A stretch of 64,000 nt of DNA from Clostridium sp. C8-1-8 (GCF_009928445.1 NZ_JAABNO010000021.1:32922-96921); one strand, 5' to 3'. Shown: positions 54,208 to 62,522, numbered from the stretch's first letter. The notes: a model not told the origin generated them from the sequence alone. Program-made: numbers and translations.

Positions 54208-55488
54208 ATGGATTTTTTTTATCCTAGTGAAAAAATCAAACTAATGAGAAAAAAGTTTAGAGTTAACCAATCTGAACTAGAAACAGAAAATATGACAAGG
54301 GCTTACATAAGTATGATGGAAAGTGGCAAGAGAAATGTTACAAAATCCAGTTCAAAAATGTTAGCTGAGAAATTTAACCATATAGCAAGTAGAATACACG
54401 CTAATCTCAATTTAGACGATGATTACTTTTTTAGACAACCTAAGGATGATGCTAGATACTATTGTTCAAATGAATTGAATTTCGAAAAAAATATTACTCA
54501 TCAGAAATTAGATGAATTAGCACAAATAGAATTAGACTATCATTTAGATGATTTACTAGCTGAAACCTATGCTAGAAATGGTAAAATGTATTTAGCCGAA
54601 AAGGACTATAATAATGCCTATATCTATCTAAATAACTCGTTAGGTATGTATAAAGAATTAAGACTTTATACTGAACAGCCAGACATATATAAAAAATTAG
54701 GAGCATGTAAAATAGCAAAAGGTGATTATGAGGATGCATTATTTTTCTTTAATCAAGCCATAGCTTATGCTGAAAAAGTAAATGATATTGAAATATTTAT
54801 TAAAGCAAGTCATGACTTAGCCATAGCTTACGCTGGCCTTAAGCAGTTTAATAAATGCCTAGATACCTTAGAAAAAAATATACTAAGAAACAAATTAGCA
54901 TCAGATCATGCTCTTTTTAATAGTGCTAAATTTATAAAAGCTAATATTTTATTTGAAAACGGCAGCCAATCAGAAGCAGTAAAAGAGTATTTTGAATTAG
55001 CAGAAAAAATCAGAGCTAGTGATGAAGTAACACTAGGTGTTATTTATAATAATATTGCTGAATACTATTACAATATAACAGATTATTCTAAAAGCTTAAA
55101 TTATATAAGTGAAGCTCAAAGAGTAAAAATGAAATCTAACAAGAGAAGCTTATCCTCAACCCTAGCTTTAAAGTCAAAAGTACTTTTAGCTCAAGGTTAT
55201 TACGATGAAAGCCTACTTTTAATTGAACTTGCAATAGATATGGCAGAGCAGTACATGACTTTCAATATTTTAATTGATAATTATAAATATCTAGTTAAGA
55301 TATTAGAAATTAGAAAAGACTATGGTAAAATCAAAGAAAAAATGAATAGACTTCTGATAACATCTAAAGATTACAATCTAGAATCAGGAAAAAGTTATTC
55401 TATATTTAAACTTGCAGAAGTAGCTTCTCTTGAAGGTAATCGTGAAGATTCTATTACTTTACTACATGAACTAGAATCTTACTTGTAA
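54208..55488 (+). CDS. XRE-TPR regulator, RRNPP-type peptide receptor of the complete cassette
   Basis: The 426-residue protein starts 8 bases after AGGGGGA. Residues ~5-60 hold the HTH (K-L-M-R-K-K-F-R-V-N-Q-S-E-L-E, then R-A-Y-I-S-M-M-E-S-G-K-R) and ~90-425 hold repeated TPR helices. This is the receptor layout of PlcR, NprR and the clostridial Qsr proteins. It is followed at 90 bases by a gene for a 47-residue exported peptide, as expected for RRNPP quorum sensing: the peptide is secreted, trimmed, re-imported by an oligopeptide permease and binds the TPR groove. It is closely similar to the regulator at 50141-51427, with conserved HTH residues. Confidence 0.88.
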   Translation: MDFFYPSEKIKLMRKKFRVNQSELETENMTRAYISMMESGKRNVTKSSSKMLAEKFNHIASRIHANLNLDDDYFFRQPKDDARYYCSNELNFEKNITHQKLDELAQIELDYHLDDLLAETYARNGKMYLAEKDYNNAYIYLNNSLGMYKELRLYTEQPDIYKKLGACKIAKGDYEDALFFFNQAIAYAEKVNDIEIFIKASHDLAIAYAGLKQFNKCLDTLEKNILRNKLASDHALFNSAKFIKANILFENGSQSEAVKEYFELAEKIRASDEVTLGVIYNNIAEYYYNITDYSKSLNYISEAQRVKMKSNKRSLSSTLALKSKVLLAQGYYDESLLLIELAIDMAEQYMTFNILIDNYKYLVKILEIRKDYGKIKEKMNRLLITSKDYNLESGKSYSIFKLAEVASLEGNREDSITLLHELESYL

Positions 55489-55578
55489 AAATACTTTTTT
55501 ATAATTAAGTAAATATAGTGCATTTATGTATATTTTGTAATATAATAGTAACATATATTATATCTAGGAGGAGTTCAG

Positions 55579-55722
55579 GTGAAAAAGAAATTATCTAGTC
55601 TTATTATTAGCACATTATTAATAGGTTTTATCACTCTACCAAACATTAGCAATCTTGCTAACATTAAATCAGGTAATTTAAACGGTATCTTTATAGAATA
55701 TCCATTCCCTACTGATTTATAA
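55579..55722 (+). CDS. Candidate quorum-sensing pro-peptide
   Basis: This 47-codon gene has a strong ribosome binding site AGGAGGAG (55566-55573) 5 bases before a GTG start and ends at TAA 55722. The product begins M-K-K-K-L-S-S and has a hydrophobic core I-I-S-T-L-L-I-G-F-I-T-L (~9-20), a Sec-type signal sequence. It ends in a short polar/aromatic tail, G-I-F-I-E-Y-P-F-P-T-D-L. That tail is the likely source of the mature signal (perhaps the last 5-10 residues). The layout is that of PapR/NprX/Qsp pro-peptides next to their receptor. A TATAAT box at 55541 suggests an own promoter, and a strong terminator closes the unit. The exact mature form is not known. Confidence 0.82.
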   Translation: MKKKLSSLIISTLLIGFITLPNISNLANIKSGNLNGIFIEYPFPTDL

Positions 55723-55752
55723 TATTTAGGTATAAGTTGCTTCTATACTACA

Positions 55753-55800
55753 AATCCCTAATTGAATCATACATATGCTGATTCAATTAGGGATATTTTT
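55753..55800 (+). terminator. Terminator of the receptor-peptide operon
   Basis: AATCCCTAATTGAATCA and TGATTCAATTAGGGAT are perfect over 16-17 bases with a 9-base loop, followed by ATTTTT on the plus strand. It lies 30 bases past the peptide stop. Confidence 0.9.
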
Positions 55801-55899
55801 AACATTAACACTAAAATACACTTACACACCTTCTTGAAATTTTTACAAATTAAAACTATTATAAATTATATCAATTTTTGATAAAAGAAGAGATTCTAT

Positions 55900-56088
55900 A
55901 TGACAAATAATAAAATTGTTTCAAAATACTCATATCTTATACCGTTTGGCGTTGCATCGCTATTGCCTACCTTCAATTTAGCCTTTATACAAAAAGGAAA
56001 TAATATCGATAAGGCATTCTTTTTTGCTATTCTTATATTATACGTTCTGGCTATTGCTGCAATAATATTCAGAAATAAAAAACATTGA
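55900..56088 (+). CDS. Small two-helix membrane protein
   Basis: The 62-residue protein has two hydrophobic helices (~10-28 and ~38-57) with a short charged loop Q-K-G-N-N-I-D-K between, and a basic tail R-N-K-K-H. AAGAGA lies 6 bases before the ATG. The length and helical hairpin could fit a holin-like or small stress protein, but no family is recognised. It lies after the terminator of the peptide cassette, so it is a separate unit, and might be a target of the receptor. Support is composition and a weak ribosome binding site only. Confidence 0.5.
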   Translation: MTNNKIVSKYSYLIPFGVASLLPTFNLAFIQKGNNIDKAFFFAILILYVLAIAAIIFRNKKH

Positions 56089-56439
56089 AGAACAAATAAT
56101 TTACTTACATATATTGTGGACAAGGTTTCTTCTCAAGGAACTATCTTATATATTATCTAAGATAGTAATATTACTCAGCTATATGAGCAGTGTAGAAACA
56201 TAATAGAGGCATTGACTTCTTAAGTATAAAATGATTACACATGAAGTATTGGTTGAAATTACTTCCTCTTATCATTTCAAATTTTAAAGAGTTAGCCAAA
56301 ATGTTTCAAGATAAGAGTAACTATGCAAATTCAACTAGAATATATAAGCTTATCTTACACATTGATGGTTATGCTATGTAGATTCGTATTTTTATAAAGT
56401 ATTGCATCTATGAAGAATCATATAAACTACAGCAACATT
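56089..56439. other. Intergenic region with a possible 46-codon gene
   Basis: The only coding hint is 56241-56381 on the plus strand (M-K-Y-W-L-K-L-L-P-L-I-I-S-N-F-K-E-L-A-K, ending I-D-G-Y-A-M). It has no ribosome binding site and may be a fragment of a longer lost gene. Otherwise there is nothing that I can name. Confidence 0.3.
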
Positions 56440-56488
56440 AAAATCTCCCTTAGTCAAATAACATAATTTATTAACTAAGGGAGATTTT
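56440..56488 (-). terminator. Terminator of purA
   Basis: AAAATCTCCCTTAGT and ACTAAGGGAGATTTT are perfect 15-base arms, 9 bases past the purA stop codon. Confidence 0.85.
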
Positions 56489-56496
56489 ATATTTTC

Positions 56497-57771
56497 TTAT
56501 CTAAAAATTATATCCTCTCTTCTTGGCCCATTAGATATATATTTTATTGGATAACCAACTTGAGCTTCAATAAATTCAATGTATATTCTTGCGTTTTCTG
56601 GCAAGTCTTCATAGTTACGAATACCAGTAATATCACATTTCCAGCCATCTAAATAGGTATAGATAGGTTTTGCTTTATTAAGTAATGGTGCCACAGGAAA
56701 ATCTTTAGTTTCCTTTCCATTAATGTCATATCCAATGCAAACCGGAATTTTATCTAAATAACCTAACACATCTATTAAAGACAAGGCAATTTCTGTGGTG
56801 CCTTGAAGCATACAACCATACTTTGTTGCAACCACATCGAACCATCCCATTCTTCTAGGTCTTCCAGTTGTTGCTCCGTATTCTCCGCAATCTCCTCCTA
56901 GCTTTCTTAAGGTATCAGCTTCATCATAAAAAATCTCACTTACAAAAGCTCCTGCTCCAACAGCAGAAGAATATGCTTTCACAACGGTAACTATTTCTTT
57001 TATCTCATAAGGTGGAATCCCAGCACCTACAGCCCCAAAACCAGCCAAAGGTGATGAGGACGTTGTAAATGGATATATGCCATTATCAGGATCCTTTAAT
57101 GCACCAAGCTGCCCTTCTAAAAGTATTTCTTTCCCTTGCTTTATTGCATTATTAAGCAATAAAGCAGCATCACACACCATAGGCTCTAGCCTTTCTCTAT
57201 ATCTAATTAATTTATTATAAATCACATTAGAATCCAGCATTTCCCCATTATATAGACTTTTTAAAAGAACATTCTTCTGATCACAATTTAGTTTTATCTT
57301 ATCCATAAGAATCTCATCATCAAATAAATCGCAAACTTGAACCCCTATTTTAAGATATTTATCAGAATAAAAAGGAGCTATTCCAGACTTTGTTGAGCCA
57401 AAGCTTTTTGCTCCAAGTCTCTCTTCCTCTAATTGGTCAAACAATATGTGATAAGGCATAACAATTTGAGCTCTATCAGATATTTTTATTTCTGGCATAG
57501 GAACCTTTCGTTCCAGTAGACTATCAAGTTCTTTAAAAAACTCTTCTATATTAAATGCTACCCCTTGAGCGATAACATTTGTAACATTCTTTCTGAAAAC
57601 ACCTGAAGGTAGTATGTGTAGCGCAAACTTTCCATAATTATTTATTATAGTATGCCCCGCATTAGCTCCTCCCTGAAACCTAACAACTATGTCAGATTTC
57701 TCTGCAAGCATATCAGTAATCTTGCCTTTTCCTTCGTCTCCCCAATTGCCACCAACTATTGCTTTAACCAT
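56497..57771 (-). CDS. purA: Adenylosuccinate synthetase PurA
   Basis: The 424-residue enzyme makes adenylosuccinate from IMP, aspartate and GTP, the first step from IMP to AMP. Family motifs are all visible: G-N-W-G-D-E-G-K-G-K (~8-17, GTP/catalytic Asp), G-G-A-N-A-G-H-T, T-T-S-S-P-L-A-G, and the A-T-T-G-R-P-R-R-M-G-W-F-D segment that binds IMP. Length is normal for the family. GGAGG lies 8 bases before the ATG. It is a single-gene unit with its own terminator; a LysR-type regulator lies just upstream in the same direction. Confidence 0.97.
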   Translation of the reverse strand: MVKAIVGGNWGDEGKGKITDMLAEKSDIVVRFQGGANAGHTIINNYGKFALHILPSGVFRKNVTNVIAQGVAFNIEEFFKELDSLLERKVPMPEIKISDRAQIVMPYHILFDQLEEERLGAKSFGSTKSGIAPFYSDKYLKIGVQVCDLFDDEILMDKIKLNCDQKNVLLKSLYNGEMLDSNVIYNKLIRYRERLEPMVCDAALLLNNAIKQGKEILLEGQLGALKDPDNGIYPFTTSSSPLAGFGAVGAGIPPYEIKEIVTVVKAYSSAVGAGAFVSEIFYDEADTLRKLGGDCGEYGATTGRPRRMGWFDVVATKYGCMLQGTTEIALSLIDVLGYLDKIPVCIGYDINGKETKDFPVAPLLNKAKPIYTYLDGWKCDITGIRNYEDLPENARIYIEFIEAQVGYPIKYISNGPRREDIIFR

Positions 57772-57879
57772 AACAAAAACCTCCTATAAAACTAATTTGG
57801 ATTTGACTTACCAAATAATCGTAACATAGAAGGTGATATAAATATAATTGGTATTACTTATCCATGATATAAGCTGTAC

Positions 57880-58761
57880 TTATGGCATTAACAAATCTAA
57901 TAGTCTTTTACCGGAAGGCGAAATAGGCACTTTATCTTGAGTTATAATACATATACTTCTCTTTGGAATAGGCTTCTTTAAATTAATCTCAAACACACTT
58001 CCCTTTTCAATAAGCTCCTCAGCAAAGTTCTCTACAACACAGCCTATACCTAAGCTTCTTCTAGTAAACTCCACAATTAAATCACTATTAGCAAGCTCAA
58101 ATTCGATGTTAAGAGTAGCTTTTTCCCCTGCTAAAAAATCATCAACATACTTCCTAGTACTTGTTCCATTTTCTAAACAGATTATAGGATAGTTTTCAAG
58201 CTCTTTAAACTCTATGCTCCTATTATTTAGCTCTTTAAAGCTATCATTGGCAATGAATATATCCCGAATATCACATACCGAAGTTATCTTTACCCCTTCA
58301 TACTCCTTTACCGGCTGGCTTACTACTCCAAAATCTATCTTGCCTTGTTTCAAGTACTCTAAGGTTTCTGGTGTAGGTAGATTAGTAACTTTAACCTTAA
58401 CTTTTGGATAAAGTTTATGAAACTCCTCAAGAAAAGGCAGAAGATAATATTGTAAGGTCATATCACTAGCCCCTATTCTTATCTCACCTGCTTCAAGGGT
58501 TAAAAGCTCTTTAAACTTACTCTCTCCAAGAGCCATATACTCATAACCTCTTGATATGTATGTATATAAAACCTCTCCCTCAGGAGTAAGCCTCACTCCC
58601 TTGGAAGTTCTATAAAACAAGTTTCCGCCAAGAGTATTCTCCAGCTGCTTTATCACTTGACTTACAGCAGGCTGAGTAATATAAAGCTCCTCTGCTGCAC
58701 GAGTTATACTCTTTAGCTTTGCCACATAGTAAAATATCTTGTAATACTCAAAGTTTATCAT
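57880..58761 (-). CDS. LysR family transcriptional regulator
   Basis: The 293-residue regulator has the LysR winged helix at ~1-60 (F-Y-Y-V-A-K-L-K-S-I-T-R-A-A-E-E-L-Y-I-T-Q-P-A-V, then Q-L-E-N-T-L-G) and a periplasmic-binding-protein-like effector domain (~90-290). The effector cannot be read from sequence. It ends 108 bases before purA, and the short distance could mean read-through, but no functional link to purines is shown. AAGGTG lies before the ATG. Confidence 0.92.
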   Translation of the reverse strand: MINFEYYKIFYYVAKLKSITRAAEELYITQPAVSQVIKQLENTLGGNLFYRTSKGVRLTPEGEVLYTYISRGYEYMALGESKFKELLTLEAGEIRIGASDMTLQYYLLPFLEEFHKLYPKVKVKVTNLPTPETLEYLKQGKIDFGVVSQPVKEYEGVKITSVCDIRDIFIANDSFKELNNRSIEFKELENYPIICLENGTSTRKYVDDFLAGEKATLNIEFELANSDLIVEFTRRSLGIGCVVENFAEELIEKGSVFEINLKKPIPKRSICIITQDKVPISPSGKRLLDLLMP

Positions 58762-59016
58762 GACATAACCACACCTTATTTTACTGATTTATCATATAAG
58801 ATATAGTTATAATATATTACTAAAATCTTCATCAGTAAATAGTATTAAATTCGTTAAAGTGGCTTGACATCTCTGTCAAAAGTTACATATAACGCTTTCC
58901 TGCCCTCATAGATACATTTAGCATAACTAAAATGCAATGACTCTTTTCACATTCTTTATTATGTTTACTAATCTTAATCAATGGTTCTAACTTTATTACC
59001 ACTTATAATATATAGT

Positions 59017-59032
59017 CTTAGTGTACACTAAG
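59017..59032. promoter_or_regulatory. Perfect palindrome CTTAGTGTACACTAAG
   Basis: The 16 bases are fully self-complementary and lie ~300 bases before the first TPR gene and ~255 bases before the LysR gene. It is the type of site bound by dimeric repressors such as GntR- or TetR-like proteins. The regulator is unknown. Confidence 0.35.
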
Positions 59033-59125
59033 AAAATTAACTATATTAAAGATTTAATTTCTTTTATGAATTTACTTTTTCTGTTATCATATAGTTGTGA
59101 AATTACAATTACCATTTATCTTATT

Positions 59126-59153
59126 GGCTATGTTCAACACAGTACTTTAACAG
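59126..59153. repeat. GGCTCTGTT-family small inverted repeat, copy 5
   Basis: GGCTATGTT-CAACACAGTACTTTAACAG matches the reverse complement of the copy at 29837 apart from a 6-base gap. Confidence 0.5.
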
Positions 59154-59315
59154 CATCGTCTTATTTGATTATATGGTAACTTATAGGTATCCTTTACGAA
59201 AACTTAATTTATACTTATTATTAAATCTCGGATTCTGGCGATTTTGTGGCATGTATAAATTAATAGTTAAAGTTGGTTCCCTATATAGCGTATCAATTAT
59301 GAAAGGCTGGTTTTA

Positions 59316-60194
59316 ATGTTAACAGATGATACAAAACTTAAAAACCAAGTTGATATCTATATATCAATGGGGAAATATAATCAGGCAATTGATGTATTAA
59401 AAGAAATGTTATCAAACAACCCAAACAATTGCAGATATTTATACTTAATTGGTTTCTGCCATCACATGATAGACAAAGATGAAGCTGCTCTTATGTATTG
59501 CTATGAAAGCTTAAAAAACGGTTCTACTGGAGACTGTCATTATTTATTAGGTATGATATACAAAAAATTATCAAAACTAAACAAAGCTAAAGAGCATTAT
59601 CTTGAATGCCTTAGAATAAATCCTCTTGAAGCATCTGCTTTGTCTTCTTTAGCTTTAATTATGCTTGAAGTTGGTAATAAAAAAGAAGCACTGAAGTATT
59701 TAAAAAAAGCTGAGGAAATTGATCCGCTTGATATAGATGTATTGTGCGATATATTGGAATTCCATACTACAAAGAAAAATAAGAAATATCAGAAAGAGGC
59801 CTTACAGAAATTCTTAGAAAACTCACAAAACGAATTTGATAAATTGGTGGCCCTAGGAGTCTATAATTTATCAAACAACAGATTTTTAAAAGCAAGAGAT
59901 TTTTTTAGGCAAGCTTATGTACTAAATCCAACTAATAAAACTCTGCTAGGTTTTCTTGAAAAGACTTCCAGGCCTTCACAATGGTTATTGATCCCACTTA
60001 TACCACTAGCAAAAACTAAAAGACCAGGTATCGTACTTTTAATGGGGTTAGTTGCATTGATGATAATCGCCAACACACCTATTATTAAAGGAGCATTTAC
60101 TATACTTTATTATTCATATATTAGCTATATTGTATATATTGCATGCGTAGGGTTACTATTAGATTTTATTGAAAAGCATATACGTAAAAAATAG
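59316..60194 (+). CDS. TPR protein with two C-terminal membrane helices, paralog 1
   Basis: The 292-residue protein has about five TPR units (~8-205), for example G-K-Y-N-Q-A-I-D-V-L-K-E-M-L and A-L-S-S-L-A-L-I-M-L-E-V-G-N-K-K-E-A-L. Two hydrophobic helices follow (~232-255 and ~262-283) in a short C-terminal region. There is no signal peptide, so the TPR part should face the cytoplasm. Its tail resembles that of the next gene (W-L-L-I-P-L-I-P/W-F-F-I-P-H-R-L before the first helix). AAAGGCTGG is the ribosome binding site. It is the first gene of a three-gene operon ending in a Cdc48-like ATPase; no function is known. Confidence 0.8.
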   Translation: MLTDDTKLKNQVDIYISMGKYNQAIDVLKEMLSNNPNNCRYLYLIGFCHHMIDKDEAALMYCYESLKNGSTGDCHYLLGMIYKKLSKLNKAKEHYLECLRINPLEASALSSLALIMLEVGNKKEALKYLKKAEEIDPLDIDVLCDILEFHTTKKNKKYQKEALQKFLENSQNEFDKLVALGVYNLSNNRFLKARDFFRQAYVLNPTNKTLLGFLEKTSRPSQWLLIPLIPLAKTKRPGIVLLMGLVALMIIANTPIIKGAFTILYYSYISYIVYIACVGLLLDFIEKHIRKK

Positions 60195-60233
60195 TTTTGG
60201 GTTATTATTTTACAGAAAGGTCGTTAGTACGAA

Positions 60234-61130
60234 ATGGAAAATGAAAATTTTAAAAAGGCTCTATATGAAGTGGAAACCTATATAAATATGGGCCGATATG
60301 ACCAGGCAGTCGATAAGTTAAAACCTCTACTATCTCTCGAACCCAATAGCGGTAGGATGCTGTATTATTTAGCTCTCTGCTATTATAATCTTGATATTCA
60401 TGAAGACGCTATAGAACTTTGCTATCAAAGCCTCGGTAATGGATTTTCTGCTGAAGACTGTCATTTTCTCTTAGGATGTATATTTAGAGAATTGGCTAAA
60501 TATAAAGAAGCAGCAGAACACTATAGTGAGTGTCTTCGCATAAACCCTAAAAATGCTAGGGCATTATCCTCCTATGGAACAGTGATGCTTAAAACCGGCA
60601 ATGACAAAAAAGCTCTAAAGCTTATCAACGAAGCTTTACAAATAGCTCCCTCAGATGATATAGTACTTCGCCATATGTTTGTTTACAATTTGAGCAAGGG
60701 AAGGAAAAGGAATCAACTCAACTCTTTACAAAAGTATTTAACCAGCGAAAATGATGAAGTTAGTAAGCTTACCCATATCGGAGTATTTAATATGCACAAT
60801 AAAAATTACGCTTCTGCAAGGGAAAACTTTAGACAAGCTTTCTTACTTGATCCTACTAATCCAAAGGTATTGAGATTGCTAGAAGAAATGGACATATTAA
60901 CAAATTGGTTCTTTATACCTCATAGATTAATTCAAAAAGCCGGAGGAGCTGGCGTAGTTTATTTAGGATTTGTTATAATTTTCATAGCAACTTTGAATAT
61001 AAAAGATATAACCATACATTGGATACTGATTGTAACATATCTAATCTTTGTCCTATATACTTACCTTTCACTTTTTGTATACAGACTCATTAAGAAATCA
61101 AAAATAAAATCTAATAGTAGAAATATATAA
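60234..61130 (+). CDS. TPR protein with two C-terminal membrane helices, paralog 2
   Basis: The 298-residue protein has the same layout as its upstream neighbour: TPR units (~8-205, including G-R-Y-D-Q-A-V-D-K-L-K-P-L-L and Y-G-T-V-M-L-K-T-G-N-D-K-K-A-L) and two membrane helices near the C-terminus (~238-258, ~262-283). Several TPR positions are identical between the two (S-A-R-E-N-F-R-Q-A-F/K-A-R-D-F-F-R-Q-A-Y), so they arose by tandem duplication. The gene starts 39 bases after paralog 1 and ends 12 bases before the ATPase gene. AAAGGTCG lies upstream. Confidence 0.8.
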   Translation: MENENFKKALYEVETYINMGRYDQAVDKLKPLLSLEPNSGRMLYYLALCYYNLDIHEDAIELCYQSLGNGFSAEDCHFLLGCIFRELAKYKEAAEHYSECLRINPKNARALSSYGTVMLKTGNDKKALKLINEALQIAPSDDIVLRHMFVYNLSKGRKRNQLNSLQKYLTSENDEVSKLTHIGVFNMHNKNYASARENFRQAFLLDPTNPKVLRLLEEMDILTNWFFIPHRLIQKAGGAGVVYLGFVIIFIATLNIKDITIHWILIVTYLIFVLYTYLSLFVYRLIKKSKIKSNSRNI

Positions 61131-61142
61131 AGGAGGCTCAAA

Positions 61143-62420
61143 ATGGATAAAATTGAACTTTTAAGAGGACTAGTAAAAGAAAATCCTCAAAGCAGCAATG
61201 CTTGGTATCTGCTTGGATCAGAGTACTCAGCAGTTGGCAATTATAGCGAAGCGCTTAAATCATTTTCAGAAGCCTTAAAATATTGCGATGATAAAACTAA
61301 AGATATGATAATAATAGAACTCACTAAACTTTCCAATATGGAGGTGCTTAACAAACTTCAACCTGGAGCTTCAACCAAGGCTAATAGTGGAGAGACTTAT
61401 GAAACTGAACCTTCACCTGAAAACATCGAAGATAATATAGAAGAAAGTAATGAAATTGAAGATATGCCTTCAACAGAAGAACACACAAATGTAATTCCAC
61501 TTAGAGTAATTGAAGGTGGAAGAAACTATGCAGTTTTAGATGAAAAAGAAGAAAATATAAAGGTTACCTTCAATGATGTTGGCGGACTAGATGATTTAAA
61601 AGAAACTATTAAGATGAAAATAATAAAGCCTTTCGTAAGCCCTGGCCTATTCGATAAGTTTAAGAAGAAGGTAGGAGGAGGAATATTACTTTTTGGCCCT
61701 CCAGGCTGTGGTAAGACTTTTATGGCTAAAGCAACTGCTGGAGAGTGTAACGCAAACTTTATTCCAGTGCATATTACCGATATACTAAATCCTTACCTTG
61801 GACAAAGCGCTCTTAACGTTAAGGATATATTTGCAACTGCTAGAGCTAAGAAACCTTGCGTTATGTTTTTTGATGAAATAGACACCATAGGCTTCAACAG
61901 ATCCAAACTTTCCTCAGAACATATGAGACCTGTAATAGATCAGTTGCTAACTGAGATTGAAGGTATAGACTCAAGTACTCAGAAGCTTTTAATTATTGGC
62001 GCTACCAATATGCCTTGGGATGTGGACTCTGCCTTCAAACGTCCTGGTCGTTTTGACAAAACAGTTTTTGTACCACCACCAGACCAAAAAGCCCGTGAAG
62101 TTATTTTCAAGCTAAAACTAAAAGATAGACCAATGGAAATTATAGATTATAGCACCTTAGCCAAACTAACCCCACTATATTCAGGCGCAGATATTGAAAA
62201 CGTAGTTGAGGTTGCAACAGAGAACGTAATAGAAGAAATCATGAGAACTGGCATAGAACGCCCTATAGGCATGAATGACTTAAATACAGCCATCCAAATG
62301 ACAAAGCCTTCAACCTTAGAATGGCTAAGAACCATAAAGAACTATATTAAATACTCCAATCAGTCAGGACTTTACGATGAAGTAGATAAATTTATTAATG
62401 CTAACAAGAAACTTTTATAA
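61143..62420 (+). CDS. TPR-linked Cdc48-like AAA+ ATPase
   Basis: The 425-residue protein starts after AAAGGAGG. Residues ~15-60 form a TPR-like helical hairpin; residues ~85-115 are an acidic linker. The AAA+ domain (~140-385) opens with V-T-F-N-D-V-G-G-L-D-D-L-K, the hallmark of the Cdc48/FtsH/spastin group. Walker A is G-P-P-G-C-G-K-T (185-192), Walker B V-M-F-F-D-E (240-245), sensor 1 N289, and arginine-finger region F-K-R-P-G-R-F-D (298-305). All key residues are intact. It has one AAA+ domain and no protease domain, so it probably unfolds or remodels targets brought by the two membrane TPR proteins. The substrate is unknown. Confidence 0.85.
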   Translation: MDKIELLRGLVKENPQSSNAWYLLGSEYSAVGNYSEALKSFSEALKYCDDKTKDMIIIELTKLSNMEVLNKLQPGASTKANSGETYETEPSPENIEDNIEESNEIEDMPSTEEHTNVIPLRVIEGGRNYAVLDEKEENIKVTFNDVGGLDDLKETIKMKIIKPFVSPGLFDKFKKKVGGGILLFGPPGCGKTFMAKATAGECNANFIPVHITDILNPYLGQSALNVKDIFATARAKKPCVMFFDEIDTIGFNRSKLSSEHMRPVIDQLLTEIEGIDSSTQKLLIIGATNMPWDVDSAFKRPGRFDKTVFVPPPDQKAREVIFKLKLKDRPMEIIDYSTLAKLTPLYSGADIENVVEVATENVIEEIMRTGIERPIGMNDLNTAIQMTKPSTLEWLRTIKNYIKYSNQSGLYDEVDKFINANKKLL

Positions 62421-62493
62421 GCTATCTTTACGATAAGTAAATACATTAAAAATCATCAACGGATTATATTCTATAAAACAAATAACTAAAACC

Positions 62494-62522
62494 AATCGCT
62501 AAAGAGACCTTCTTTAGCGATT
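62494..62522 (+). terminator. Terminator of the TPR-AAA operon
   Basis: AATCGCTAAAG and CTTTAGCGATT pair around a short AGACCTT loop and are followed by TGTTTTG. It lies 74 bases past the ATPase stop. Confidence 0.8.

Larger units (their letters stand above)
58762..59315. other. Intergenic region upstream of the TPR-AAA operon
   Basis: This 554-base divergent region holds a perfect 16-base palindrome CTTAGTGTACACTAAG (59017-59032), a likely operator, and copy 5 of the GGCTCTGTT repeat family (59126-59153). GGATTCTGGCGATTTTGTGG near 59230 recalls, weakly, the ISL3-like end at 62897. No gene is seen. Confidence 0.45.

Noticed and set aside
56241..56381. A 46-codon plus-strand frame (M-K-Y-W-L-K-L-L ... 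D-G-Y-A-M), considered as a second pro-peptide or transposase remnant
   Set aside because: There is no ribosome binding site and no clear signal sequence or family; it is noted only as part of the intergenic entry.
57772..57880. Possible purine riboswitch or PurR site before purA
   Set aside because: The 108-base leader shows no conserved purine aptamer blocks and no PurBox-like repeat that I could recognise.
62147..62335. Open frames antisense to the AAA+ ATPase and to other large genes (for example 41426-41644, 63031-63369)
   Set aside because: They are shadows of strongly supported genes and have no start sites of their own.
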